Assembly: GCA_016931225.1 (NCBI GenBank)
Contig: JAFGFE010000012.1
Location: 43,526-107,525, forward strand
DNA: 64,000 bases
Source of the DNA: Candidatus Zymogenaceae bacterium
GTDB taxonomy: Bacteria; Desulfobacterota; Zymogenia; Zymogenales; Zymogenaceae
Direction: 5' to 3'
Shown: positions 46,235 to 55,000 of the stretch, piece after piece
How positions within the stretch are numbered: the first letter of the stretch is position 1
Layout of the letters: every line of letters starts with the position of its first letter
Translations under genes and position numbers: made by a program
Notes under the pieces: generated by a model
Seen by the model: the letters and a program-made list of their open reading frames with translations, nothing else
The model's database searches: none
What the model was told of the DNA's origin: nothing

Positions 46235-47470
46235 ATGAAACAGGTCACTATTATGAGAGTCGCCGTTGTCGCTGTTGCGGTTCTTTGCCTGTCGTTCGCC
46301 GTTGTGTCCATCGCGCAGGATAACGGTACGGGTACCACAACGCCGACGGGCTCGAGCACCCGGGTTTATATCATCAAGGAAGGCGATACGCTGTGGGATA
46401 TCTCCGACGATCTCTACAACGATCCCTCCAAATGGCGGGAGCTGTGGGAAATGAATCCTCATATGGGCGATCCGAACAGCCTGACGGTGGGAGATGAGCT
46501 GTACCTGGAACCTCTGACCACAACGGAGACCACACCGACGGAAGCACCGTTCGTGCCGTCCGTCACCGAATCGATTGTGGGGGGCGTTACCGAGGAGGTG
46601 ACATTACCTCCAACCCTCTTCTCAACCGAAAGCATGCGGGAGATCATTCCAACAGAACCCTACAAAATGAAGCCGGAAGATATCTATTTTATTCCGAAGG
46701 TTGTCTATACCGGTTTTCTGTCCGATGATGAGCTGGAGGACTCGGGATATATCCACCATACCCGGGATGACAGAACCATGCTCACCGATGACGACGTCGT
46801 TTTCATCAAGCTGCCAAAGGACAAGATGATCGATCTGAAACAGGGCGACAGGTTCACCATTTTCCGGGTTGAAGAAAAGGTGAAACATCCGGTTACGAAA
46901 AAGAAGACCGGATATATGATTCATATTGTCGGGGAACTGCATGTGACGGCCCTGGGGGAAAAGACGGCGTCCGCCGTCATCACAAATACAAATGACGCCG
47001 TCTATCTGAAAGACAGAATCAGGCCCTTTGAACCGCTGGTGAAGACCATTGATCTGAAGAAGGGGAAAGCGCCCGTGGTTGGACATATCGTATACGCGGC
47101 GCGACCGGATCCAGAATTGGCCCAGGAGCCGCTGTTGGCTGAAAACGACATCGTGTATATCGATCGCGGATTCGCCGACGGCGTGGAGGTGGGAAGCATT
47201 TTTGATATACTGCGCATTGACGAAAACAATATCGGGAAGCTGACCGCCGAAGGATATGAGGATATGCTCAGGCAGATGTACTTCGAAGAGGGGATAACCG
47301 GGAAGGAGATTCTCGAGGGAGCCACGCCGAAGTACGCCGTTATTTACCCGCCTGACGTGGTGGGACGTCTCGTGGTGATCAATGCTAAAGAGTACACATC
47401 AACGGCGGTCATCAGCAATTCGAATCGGCACGTAGAAGTGGGTGATATGGTGCGCCTCGAGCTGGAATAA
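46235..47470 (+). CDS. Secreted LysM-domain protein
   Basis: About 411 residues with a signal peptide (ending near 'VVSIAQ') and a LysM peptidoglycan-binding domain at about residues 37-85 ('YIIKEGDTLWDISDDLY', 'WRELWEMNPHM'). The remaining 320 residues are beta-rich and unrecognised. Similar LysM proteins follow a TPR lipoprotein and precede dprA in several deltaproteobacteria. ATG 46235 or 46223 are both possible; neither has a strong ribosome site. Confidence 0.82.
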   Translation: MKQVTIMRVAVVAVAVLCLSFAVVSIAQDNGTGTTTPTGSSTRVYIIKEGDTLWDISDDLYNDPSKWRELWEMNPHMGDPNSLTVGDELYLEPLTTTETTPTEAPFVPSVTESIVGGVTEEVTLPPTLFSTESMREIIPTEPYKMKPEDIYFIPKVVYTGFLSDDELEDSGYIHHTRDDRTMLTDDDVVFIKLPKDKMIDLKQGDRFTIFRVEEKVKHPVTKKKTGYMIHIVGELHVTALGEKTASAVITNTNDAVYLKDRIRPFEPLVKTIDLKKGKAPVVGHIVYAARPDPELAQEPLLAENDIVYIDRGFADGVEVGSIFDILRIDENNIGKLTAEGYEDMLRQMYFEEGITGKEILEGATPKYAVIYPPDVVGRLVVINAKEYTSTAVISNSNRHVEVGDMVRLELE

Positions 47471-47497
47471 CGTATTCGATACACATTTCGATCCATC

Positions 47498-47526
47498 GGC
47501 GCCGGGAGTATCCCGGCGCCTTTTTT
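47498..47526 (+). terminator. Terminator of the LysM gene
   Basis: Perfect 10-bp stem GGCGCCGGGA / TCCCGGCGCC with a GTA loop, then six T. Confidence 0.95.
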
Positions 47527-47530
47527 GGCC

Positions 47531-47558
47531 TTGACTTAAGGGATAATTGCTATATACT
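47531..47558 (+). promoter_or_regulatory. Promoter of dprA
   Basis: TTGACT (47531-47536), 16-nt spacer, TATACT (47553-47558). The dprA ATG is 10 nt further on and has no ribosome site, so the mRNA may be leaderless or nearly so. Confidence 0.65.
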
Positions 47559-47568
47559 CTGTCACCTG

Positions 47569-48675
47569 ATGGACTCGAAACGATACGATCTGGCGCTTTC
47601 CCGTGTCCCTCGGGTGGGAAACGTCACGTTCCGAAAGCTGGTGCGGCATTTCGGCGGCGCAAAAGAAGCCTTCGAGGCGGGATATGACCGACTTCTCGCA
47701 TCGGGTATCGTGGGCGAAAAGCTGGCCCGCAGCATCGTCTCGTTTTCCGATTGGGACCCGATAGAGAAAGAGCTTGATCGGGTACGCTCGTTTGGGGCCG
47801 ATATCATTGGGATTGAGGACGACGAATACCCGTTCCCGCTGGGGGAGATATACGATCCTCCCGGATTTCTCTATGTGCTCGGGTCTTTGGAGCCTGTAGA
47901 TCACCGCTCCGTGGCGGTTATCGGCTCCAGAAATCCGACTCATTACGGCGTCCTCTCAACCGAGCGAATTGCCGGAGGGCTGGCGGCGGAAGGAATTACG
48001 ATAGTCAGCGGCATGGCCCGGGGTATTGATTCACTGGCCCACGAGGCTGCACTCAAAAACAATGGGCGGACCATAGCCGTCTTGGGATCCGGCCTGGATG
48101 TGATATATCCACCGGAAAACAAAGAACTTGCGGAAAGCATCGCGGAAAACGGCGCTGTCGTCAGCGAGTTTCCCCTGGGCACCGGGCCCGAAGCCCAGAA
48201 TTTTCCCAGGAGAAACCGGATTATCAGCGGCATGTCCCTTGGGGTTGTGATCGTCGAGGCCAGGATAAAGAGCGGCGCCCTGATAACGGCGAACCTCGCC
48301 CTCGAACAGAATAGGGAGGTCTTCGCCGTTCCGGGGAACATCAACAACCCCCGGTCGAAGGGAACACACCGGCTCATCCGGGACGGGGCGAAACTTGTGG
48401 AGAGCGCCCGGGATGTTATTGAAGAGCTGCCCGGCGTGTTGGGAGGGAGATTCTTCGTCGGCGGGGGTACTGACAAGACGAAGAGTCCGCTCGTCCTCAC
48501 GGACGACGAAAGGAAGGTGCTCGAAAATATCGGACATGAGCCGGTATATGTCGATATTATTATTGATGAGAGCGGACTTGCCAGCGAGCGGGTCCTTGAG
48601 ATATTATTAGAGTTGGAGCTGAAACATGTCGTCAGGCAGATTCCCGGCAAGAGTTTTATCCGCATAGTAGCCTGA
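47569..48675 (+). CDS. dprA: DNA-processing protein DprA
   Basis: Loads RecA on incoming single-stranded DNA in transformation and may act in recombination generally. Rossmann-like core 'VAVIGSRNPTHYG', 'SGMARGIDSLAHEAAL', 'LGSGLDVIYPPEN', 'SEFPLGTGPEAQNFPRRNRI' are all canonical; a C-terminal winged-helix part follows a short linker. 368 aa. It lies 10 bp upstream of topA, a widespread pairing. Confidence 0.95.
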   Translation: MDSKRYDLALSRVPRVGNVTFRKLVRHFGGAKEAFEAGYDRLLASGIVGEKLARSIVSFSDWDPIEKELDRVRSFGADIIGIEDDEYPFPLGEIYDPPGFLYVLGSLEPVDHRSVAVIGSRNPTHYGVLSTERIAGGLAAEGITIVSGMARGIDSLAHEAALKNNGRTIAVLGSGLDVIYPPENKELAESIAENGAVVSEFPLGTGPEAQNFPRRNRIISGMSLGVVIVEARIKSGALITANLALEQNREVFAVPGNINNPRSKGTHRLIRDGAKLVESARDVIEELPGVLGGRFFVGGGTDKTKSPLVLTDDERKVLENIGHEPVYVDIIIDESGLASERVLEILLELELKHVVRQIPGKSFIRIVA

Positions 48676-48685
48676 AGAGTGTCAT

Positions 48686-50986
48686 ATGTCTAAATCACTG
48701 GTCATAGTGGAATCGCCGGCCAAGGCGAAAACCATAGAGAAATTTCTGGGGAAGGATTTCAAGGTCCTGGCCTCCTACGGACATGTCCGCTCGATTCCGA
48801 GCAAGAGCGGTTCGGTGGACATCCAGAACGACTTTACCCCCACCTATGAGGTTATCGAGGACAAGAAAACACATATCAATACCATCAAGAAAAGCCTGAA
48901 AAACGTCGATTCGGTATACCTCGCGACGGACCTAGACCGGGAGGGTGAGGCCATCGCGTGGCATCTGGTAAACGTGCTCAACATCGATAACGGCGGAAAC
49001 GGATTGAACGTTCATCGCATTGTGTTTTCGGAGATCACCAAGTCCGCGGTACTGGAATCCATCGAAAATCCCCGGAAGATATCCCGGGAGCTGGTCGACG
49101 CCCAGCGGGCCCGGGAGATCCTCGATTACCTGGTCGGATTCAACCTGAGTCCGTTTTTGTGGCGAAAGGTGAAATACGGTCTTTCCGCGGGTCGGGTTCA
49201 GTCGGTTGCCCTCAGGATGATCTGTGAGCGCGAACGGGAGATCGAGGCCTTTTCGCCCCAGGAATACTGGACCATCGAGGGAATTTTCACGAAAACAGGG
49301 GAGTACAATCCCTTTTCCGCCACCATGATCACAAGCGGCGGGAATAAGCTGAAAAAATTCGATCTCGCCACCGAGCAGGACGCCCAGAACGCCATAGACC
49401 TGTGCGTCTCCGGGCCTTTCGTTGTGGGGGATGTCAAGAGAAAAGACATCAAGCGGAATCCCCCACCGCCGTTCATCACAAGCACCATGCAGCAGGAGGC
49501 GTCACGGAAGCTCGGCTTTCCCGCGCGAAAGACGATGCGGGTGGCCCAGAAACTCTACGAGGGTAAAGAGGTGGGCGATGAGCAGGTGGGTCTCATCACC
49601 TATATGCGTACCGACAGCACCAACGTGGCGGCCTCCGCCCTGGCCGAGGTCAAACAGGTGATCACCGACGAATTCGGTGCGGAATACTCCCTCGCAAAGC
49701 CCCGTGTGTTTAAGAAAAAGGCGAAGGGCGCCCAGGAAGCCCATGAGGCCATCCGGCCCACCTCGTTCACCCGCACCCCGAAGCTCATAAAGAAGTATCT
49801 GACCAAAGATGAGTTTCGTCTGTATGAATTGATATGGAAGCGGGCGGCGGCCTCCCAGATGGCGCAGATGGTCCTCGATTCGGTGTCCGCCGAACTCCTG
49901 GGAGAGAACGAGAGCGTCTTTCGGGCAAGCGGCTCCACGGTGAAGTTCCCCGGCTTTTCCAAGGTGTACATGGAGGGGAGGGATGATGAGGCCGAGGAGC
50001 AGGAACTGCTGTTGCCCGTTCTTGCAATCGGTGACATGCTTGATCTCATCGGCATGGTGCCGGAACAGCACTTCACCGCGGCACCGCCCCGGTATTCCGA
50101 GGCGAGCCTCATCAAGGCCCTCGAAGAGCGGGGAATCGGCAGACCCTCGACGTACGCCGGCATCATCAACACGATCCAGGCACGGAAGTACGTAACGCTC
50201 CGGGAGCGGCGGTTCTATCCGGAAGACATCGGCATGATCGTCAATGATCTTCTGGTAAAGCATTTTCAAAAATACGTGGATTACGACTTTACCGCCCACC
50301 TGGAAGAGGACCTGGACAGCATCGCCTCGGGGGACGCCCAGTGGCGGCCGATGATCAAGGAATTCTGGGAGCCCTTTTACGACCTGCTTCTCAAAAAAGA
50401 CAAGGAGGTCAGAAAAGAGGACGTCTATAACCAGAAGACCGACAAGATTTGTCCCCAGTGCGGCAAGCCGATCGTCATCAAGCTGGGGAAGTTCGGCCGA
50501 TTCTACGCCTGCAGCGGCTATCCCGACTGCCGCTACGTTGCATCCCTGGAGGGGAAGGAGCAGGAGATCCCCCAGACGAACGAAGTATGTGATCTGTGCG
50601 GGAAGCCGATGCAGGTCAAGATGGGGAAATACGGCCAGTTTCTGGGCTGCACGGGCTACCCCGAGTGCAGGAACATCAAGCCGCTCAAGGATCCGCTGAA
50701 TACGGGTGTTACCTGTCCCCTGTGTGGCAAGGGAACCCTCATCGAGCGGGAGGTCAAGAAGGGACGGACGAAGGGCAAGCTCTTTTACGGCTGCTCCGAG
50801 TATCCCGATTGCACCTATATCGTCAACAATCGACCCTACCCGACACCGTGCCCAAAGTGCGCGAATCCGTTTTTGGTATACAAGGGAACCAAGACGGGAG
50901 ACGGAGAGCTTTTCTGTCCCGCCGAGGGATGCGGTTACAGCCGGGAAGTCGATCAAAAGGACCTGGAAAAACTTGAAAAAAAGTGA
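48686..50986 (+). CDS. topA: DNA topoisomerase I
   Basis: Type IA topoisomerase relaxing negative supercoils. TOPRIM domain 'LVIVESPAKAKTIEKFLG' and 'DLDREGEAIAWHL'; active-site Tyr in 'GLITYMRTDSTNV'. 766 aa, with four C-terminal Cys4-type zinc ribbons from about residue 590 on ('ICPQCGKP', 'VCDLCGKP', 'TCPLCGKG', 'PCPKCANP'). It overlaps trmFO by 14 bp. Confidence 0.97.
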   Translation: MSKSLVIVESPAKAKTIEKFLGKDFKVLASYGHVRSIPSKSGSVDIQNDFTPTYEVIEDKKTHINTIKKSLKNVDSVYLATDLDREGEAIAWHLVNVLNIDNGGNGLNVHRIVFSEITKSAVLESIENPRKISRELVDAQRAREILDYLVGFNLSPFLWRKVKYGLSAGRVQSVALRMICEREREIEAFSPQEYWTIEGIFTKTGEYNPFSATMITSGGNKLKKFDLATEQDAQNAIDLCVSGPFVVGDVKRKDIKRNPPPPFITSTMQQEASRKLGFPARKTMRVAQKLYEGKEVGDEQVGLITYMRTDSTNVAASALAEVKQVITDEFGAEYSLAKPRVFKKKAKGAQEAHEAIRPTSFTRTPKLIKKYLTKDEFRLYELIWKRAAASQMAQMVLDSVSAELLGENESVFRASGSTVKFPGFSKVYMEGRDDEAEEQELLLPVLAIGDMLDLIGMVPEQHFTAAPPRYSEASLIKALEERGIGRPSTYAGIINTIQARKYVTLRERRFYPEDIGMIVNDLLVKHFQKYVDYDFTAHLEEDLDSIASGDAQWRPMIKEFWEPFYDLLLKKDKEVRKEDVYNQKTDKICPQCGKPIVIKLGKFGRFYACSGYPDCRYVASLEGKEQEIPQTNEVCDLCGKPMQVKMGKYGQFLGCTGYPECRNIKPLKDPLNTGVTCPLCGKGTLIEREVKKGRTKGKLFYGCSEYPDCTYIVNNRPYPTPCPKCANPFLVYKGTKTGDGELFCPAEGCGYSREVDQKDLEKLEKK

Positions 50987-52349
50987 CGCTGAAATAACCG
51001 TGATAGGAGGCGGGCTGGCGGGGTGTGAGGCGGCGTGGCGCGCGGCCCGCATGGGCGTGCGGGTGAAGCTCTTTGAAATGAAACCGGATAGATTCAGCCC
51101 CGCCCACAAGAACGAAAGCCTCGCGGAACTGGTATGCAGCAATTCCCTCCGGGCCGAATCGCTGGAGAACGCATCCGGCATTCTCAAGCGCGAGCTCGAG
51201 CTTTTGGATTCCATCGTTATTGAATCCGCCCACAATCACCGGATTCCCGCCGGCGGCGCCCTGGCGGTGGACCGTGAGGCCTTCTCCCGGGAGATCACCG
51301 AGCGCGTCGCCGCACATCCCCTCATCGACGTGATTCGGACTGAAGTCACGGACCTTGATTTTTCTCTCCCCGCCGTTGTCGCCACCGGTCCCCTGACATC
51401 CGATGATTTTTCCATGGCATTGCAGCGCATCACCGGGCGTGAAAAGCTGTTTTTCTATGATGCGATCTCACCTATTATATATACCGACAGCATAAATATG
51501 GACGTGGCCTTTCGGGCGTCCCGATACGGCAAGGGGGGCGATGACTACATCAACCTCCCCATGAATAAAGAACAGTACTATCGCCTGGTGCGGGAAATAA
51601 AACGGGCCGATGAGGTGGAGCCCCACTCCTTTGAGGACACGAAGATATTCGAGGGATGTCTGCCCGTGGAGGTGATGGTGCGTCGGGGGGAGGATACCCT
51701 TGCGTTCGGCCCCCTGAAGCCGGTGGGGCTGGACGATCCGGAGACCGGCGAGATCCATTATGCCGTATTGCAGCTTCGCCAGGAGAACAGAGAGGGGACG
51801 CTCCACAACATGGTCGGATTCCAGACCCGCCTGAAACGGGGCGAACAGGAGCGGGTGTTTCGTATGATACCCGGCATGGAAAACGCCCGGTTCGCGCGAT
51901 ACGGAAGCGTGCACCGTAATACGTACATCGACGCCCCTCGGCTTCTGCTGCCGACACTGGAGTTGAAAAAACGATCCGGTCTTTTTGTGGCCGGGCAGCT
52001 TGTGGGGGTGGAGGGATATGTGGAGTCGGCGGCGATGGGGATCGTCGCGGGTTACAACGCGGCAATGCTGGCCGCAGACGAGGGTCCCCAAGTGCCCCCC
52101 AGGGATTCCGCCCTGGGATCGCTCATTTACTATATTACCGACAGCGGCATCATCGATTTTCAGCCGATGAATATAAATTTTGGTATCATGCCCAGCGCCC
52201 CTCGGGGAGTGAAAAAACGGGATCGAAAGCGATACCTGGCGAAGAGGGCGATTTCGGCCATGGAGACATGGACAGATCGTATCGGGATGCCGGGGGGAAG
52301 TGCGGCGCTCGATGATGAACAGAGATCTTTCTCGGACGACGTCAGGTAG
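50973..52349 (+). CDS. trmFO: tRNA m5U54 methyltransferase TrmFO (folate/FAD-dependent)
   Basis: Makes ribothymidine-54 in tRNA using methylene-tetrahydrofolate and FADH2. FAD motif 'ITVIGGGLAGCEAAW', 'AELVCSNSLRAES' (catalytic Cys) and 'FYDAISPIIY' are family marks. The frame is open far upstream inside topA, but conserved sequence starts at 'KKSDAEITVIGGG'; the TTG at 50973 fits (458 aa). The topA-trmFO order is common. Confidence 0.94.
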   Translation: MKKSDAEITVIGGGLAGCEAAWRAARMGVRVKLFEMKPDRFSPAHKNESLAELVCSNSLRAESLENASGILKRELELLDSIVIESAHNHRIPAGGALAVDREAFSREITERVAAHPLIDVIRTEVTDLDFSLPAVVATGPLTSDDFSMALQRITGREKLFFYDAISPIIYTDSINMDVAFRASRYGKGGDDYINLPMNKEQYYRLVREIKRADEVEPHSFEDTKIFEGCLPVEVMVRRGEDTLAFGPLKPVGLDDPETGEIHYAVLQLRQENREGTLHNMVGFQTRLKRGEQERVFRMIPGMENARFARYGSVHRNTYIDAPRLLLPTLELKKRSGLFVAGQLVGVEGYVESAAMGIVAGYNAAMLAADEGPQVPPRDSALGSLIYYITDSGIIDFQPMNINFGIMPSAPRGVKKRDRKRYLAKRAISAMETWTDRIGMPGGSAALDDEQRSFSDDVR

Positions 52350-52364
52350 CTATCAGGAGGCGAC

Positions 52365-52685
52365 ATGACCGGACCTGCAGTCATATTGGTAACGGCCGAC
52401 AGCGAGGCACACGCCCTGTCAATCTCAAAGCATCTTATTGAAAACAGGCTTGCCGCCTGCGCAAGTATCGTGCCGAAGATACGATCAATATACATGTGGG
52501 AAGATACGATCTGTGACGAGGAGGAGTTTCTTCTCATCATAAAGACCCGGGGAGACCTCTTCGAGCGGGTGCGGGATGCAATTGTGGAGATGCACAATTA
52601 TTCGGTGCCCGAGATCGTGTCTCTTCCCATCGTGGAGGGGCTTGAGGAGTATCTGGCCTGGATTAACGATGTAACCGTGGTCTGA
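52365..52685 (+). CDS. cutA: Divalent-cation tolerance protein CutA
   Basis: 106 residues, usual size of this trimeric ferredoxin-like protein. Motifs: 'VTADSEAHALSISKHLIENRLAACAS'-like start, 'SIYMWEDTICDEEEFLLIIKT', 'VPEIVSLPI'. AGGAGG lies 5 nt before the ATG. Its function beyond copper/metal binding is unsettled. It converges on dciA with a 22-bp gap and no clear terminator. Confidence 0.94.
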   Translation: MTGPAVILVTADSEAHALSISKHLIENRLAACASIVPKIRSIYMWEDTICDEEEFLLIIKTRGDLFERVRDAIVEMHNYSVPEIVSLPIVEGLEEYLAWINDVTVV

Positions 52686-52707
52686 AGGCTCTTGACGAAA
52701 AACGCCG

Positions 52708-53193
52708 TCATTGTGCATCGTCCGACCGATCAAGGGCCAGAGCGACGACGCGGGTGATGATATCCTTCAACTCGGAGTCGTCCATGTGATCGGTAAAGGG
52801 CGCGGCCGTCTCCGGATCAACCCGTCTTTTCGTTTTCTTTTTTCCATGATCGGGTGCCGCCCGCTCTCTTTCCGGCGCATCAATCGTTCCCTGAATGAAT
52901 CGCATATCGGTCACCAGCTGTCGGGAGAGTTTCTCGTTCAGCCTCGTGATGATGCGATCCTTCATGTAGGTCATCTCCTGCGCCCAGGATGAGCTTCTCA
53001 CCCGGACGATCAGAACGCCCCGCTCGATACGGTCGGGTTGGGCGTTTCTCGCGATGGGGCCGCCGACGGCCTCCTCCCATATCTCGAAAACCCGCCGCTC
53101 TCGAATGATCGTATCCCATCCCCTGTTCTTCAGAATGGAAGAGAGAACGTCACTCAAAGACTGCGGCGGTGATGTTTTTCCCCGATCGTTCAT
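52708..53193 (-). CDS. DciA-like (DUF721) protein
   Basis: 161 residues with the DUF721 core: 'WEEAVGGPIARNAQPDRIERGVLIVRV' region and 'WAQEMTYMKDRIITRLN'. DciA loads the replicative helicase DnaB in bacteria lacking DnaC. The C-terminal 60 residues are charged and poorly conserved. The ATG at 53193 lacks a ribosome site; a perfect promoter ends 9 nt before it. Confidence 0.87.
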   Translation of the reverse strand: MNDRGKTSPPQSLSDVLSSILKNRGWDTIIRERRVFEIWEEAVGGPIARNAQPDRIERGVLIVRVRSSSWAQEMTYMKDRIITRLNEKLSRQLVTDMRFIQGTIDAPERERAAPDHGKKKTKRRVDPETAAPFTDHMDDSELKDIITRVVALALDRSDDAQ

Positions 53194-53202
53194 TATCTAA
53201 TT

Positions 53203-53231
53203 ATTATACGGCCGCAGAACATATGTGTCAA
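53203..53231 (-). promoter_or_regulatory. Perfect sigma-70 promoter of dciA
   Basis: Minus strand TTGACA (53231-53226), exactly 17 nt, TATAAT (53208-53203). The dciA ATG follows 9 nt after the -10 box. Confidence 0.8.
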
Positions 53232-53266
53232 TCTTTTCGGCGGATCTATGCCGTATCGTTTTAAGG

Positions 53267-53295
53267 TTGATTTGTCGTGTTCGATGATTTATCAT
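53267..53295 (+). promoter_or_regulatory. Possible promoter of the phosphodiesterase operon
   Basis: TTGATT (53267-53272), 17-nt spacer, TATCAT (53290-53295). It would give a leader of about 174 nt. It is the best plus-strand candidate in the 53194-53475 gap, in which no gene is seen. Confidence 0.4.
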
Positions 53296-53475
53296 AAAAA
53301 ATTGATGTTTGGGAAAATTCAGCGCAACACGGGGGTGGGTGACGTGCGGCGGGGGTATCCGGGGTGAAGGAAGCGAGGCTGTTCCTTTTGGGAAGGCGGT
53401 TTTTTCCACTTCGCCCTTCGGCGCCCCGTCGATGTTTTTCTGTGCCCAAAGAGAGGTATAAGGAGCGTTTGTTAC

Positions 53476-53952
53476 ATGAAAGTGGGGGTCCTGTCGGACA
53501 CGCACCTGAGAGTTCCGGATGAGTCGTTCAAGCGATTGATGCGGGAGCGATTCTCTGATGTGGATGCCGTCATTCACGCGGGTGATATCGTTTCACCCGT
53601 CGTGCTTGACTATCTCTCGGCCTGGGAGCTGTATGCCGTGGCGGGGAATATTGATGGATGGGAGATCACCCAACATCTTCCGGAAAAGCGGGTGATTTCC
53701 CTGGGGGGAAAGGATATCGGCATTACGCACGGCGGAGGCGCTCCGGGCGGCTTGGAAGAGCGGGTGCTGTCGGCGTTTAATACCGTTTCGTGTATCGTGT
53801 TCGGGCACAGCCACAATCCGGTCAACAAGATAAAAGACGGCGTGTTGCTTTTCAATCCCGGATCGCCCACCGATCCCCGGTATGCGAAAAAGAACAGCAT
53901 CGGCTATCTGACCATAGGAGAGGATATCACCGGGGAGATTGTCTATCTATGA
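53476..53952 (+). CDS. YfcE/MJ0936-type metallophosphodiesterase
   Basis: 158 residues of the small calcineurin-like phosphoesterase family. Metal ligands in order: 'LSDTHLR', 'VIHAGDIVS', 'AVAGNID', 'ITHGGGAPGG', 'GHSHNPV'. Family members cleave cyclic or model phosphodiesters; the true substrate is unknown. AAGGAGC precedes the ATG. It overlaps the HIT gene by 4 bp. Confidence 0.92.
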   Translation: MKVGVLSDTHLRVPDESFKRLMRERFSDVDAVIHAGDIVSPVVLDYLSAWELYAVAGNIDGWEITQHLPEKRVISLGGKDIGITHGGGAPGGLEERVLSAFNTVSCIVFGHSHNPVNKIKDGVLLFNPGSPTDPRYAKKNSIGYLTIGEDITGEIVYL

Positions 53953-54464
53953 GCGATGACACGCACCGCAGCGTCGTCTGGGCGCCCTGGCGCATGCAAT
54001 ACATCAGGGAGGCCAAAGAGGACGGATGTATCTTCTGCAATCGTATCGGGCGTACCGATGACCGAGACGACCTGATTCTTTTCAGGGGGGAGTACGGGTT
54101 CATTATCATGAATCGGTATCCTTATAACAACGGTCATCTGATGGCGGCGCCGAACCGCCACCTGGGAGATATTACCGAATTGAACGATGACGAATCGGGA
54201 GAGCTGTTCAGCCTCGTGCAGCTTTCAGTGAGGATGCTGAAGAAGACCATGAATCCGGACGGGTTCAACATCGGTGTCAACATGGGAGCGGTCGCCGGGG
54301 CCGGCGTTGCGGATCATGTTCACCTGCACATCGTACCCCGCTGGATGGGAGATACGAATTTCATGCCCGTGGTGGGAGATGTAAAGGTCGTCTCGGAACA
54401 TATCCTGGCCACCTATGATTCGTTATTACACAGTCTTAAAAGCCTGTTAAAGGAGCAGTCATGA
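53949..54464 (+). CDS. HIT family hydrolase/phosphorylase
   Basis: 171 residues. Zinc-type 'CIFCNRI' near the N-terminus, 'PYNNGHLMAAPNRH', 'VNMGAVAGAGVADHVHLHIVPRW' with the HIT triad (His-x-His-x-His). The 'GAVAGAGVADHVH' form is that of Ap4A phosphorylase-like HIT proteins. The frame is open upstream, but the ATGA overlap with the phosphodiesterase gene sets the start. Confidence 0.92.
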   Translation: MSDDTHRSVVWAPWRMQYIREAKEDGCIFCNRIGRTDDRDDLILFRGEYGFIIMNRYPYNNGHLMAAPNRHLGDITELNDDESGELFSLVQLSVRMLKKTMNPDGFNIGVNMGAVAGAGVADHVHLHIVPRWMGDTNFMPVVGDVKVVSEHILATYDSLLHSLKSLLKEQS

Positions 54465-54928
54465 AGTTTATAAAGGTTATCCTGTTCGTCGTGCTGCTTG
54501 CCGTGCTGATCACTTTTGCGGCTCAGAACGACGGCAACTTTGCGTCGATCAGTTATTTTGGCTTGGAATCCGCATCAATGCCGCTGTATGCACTGTTGTT
54601 TCTCGCGGCGGGAGTGATGGTCATCCTAATGTCGTTCGTGGGTCTGACAGAGAGGCTTCGCCTGAAAGGTCAGATTCGAAAGCTCAACAAGCAGGTCAAG
54701 GAGCTCACGAGCGAGCTGAGTCTGTACAAGAGCGCTCCCGACAAGGACGACAGGACAACGAAAAAGACGGCGGCCATTCCCGCCCCGACGGCAGAAGCGC
54801 CTGAGGAAAAGAAGAAGCGACGGTTTTCTTTCAAAAAAGATGAGAAAACCGAAACAGCGGTACCCGTTCCCGAGGCTGCGGATACGGCCGAGACCACAAA
54901 GGTCGATACCGGCGACACCGAACAGTAG
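54461..54928 (+). CDS. LapA-domain (DUF1049) membrane protein
   Basis: 155 residues: two N-terminal membrane helices (about 3-22 and 40-62) with the LapA pattern 'FAAQNDGNFASISYFG', then a coiled coil and a Lys/Glu/Pro-rich low-complexity tail. LapA/B act in lipopolysaccharide regulation in E. coli; no LapB-like TPR protein is next to it. It overlaps the HIT gene by 4 bp. Confidence 0.8.
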   Translation: MKFIKVILFVVLLAVLITFAAQNDGNFASISYFGLESASMPLYALLFLAAGVMVILMSFVGLTERLRLKGQIRKLNKQVKELTSELSLYKSAPDKDDRTTKKTAAIPAPTAEAPEEKKKRRFSFKKDEKTETAVPVPEAADTAETTKVDTGDTEQ

Positions 54929-55000
54929 ATTAAAACTCATCATCGGCTTCCGTTGAAATTCTTTCATGCGGGGGCCGATCGGCACAAGCGGACGGCACTC

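Noticed and set aside
49502..51235. 577-codon minus-strand frame opposite topA/trmFO
   Set aside because: Shadow of two well-supported genes; no start signal and no recognisable domain.
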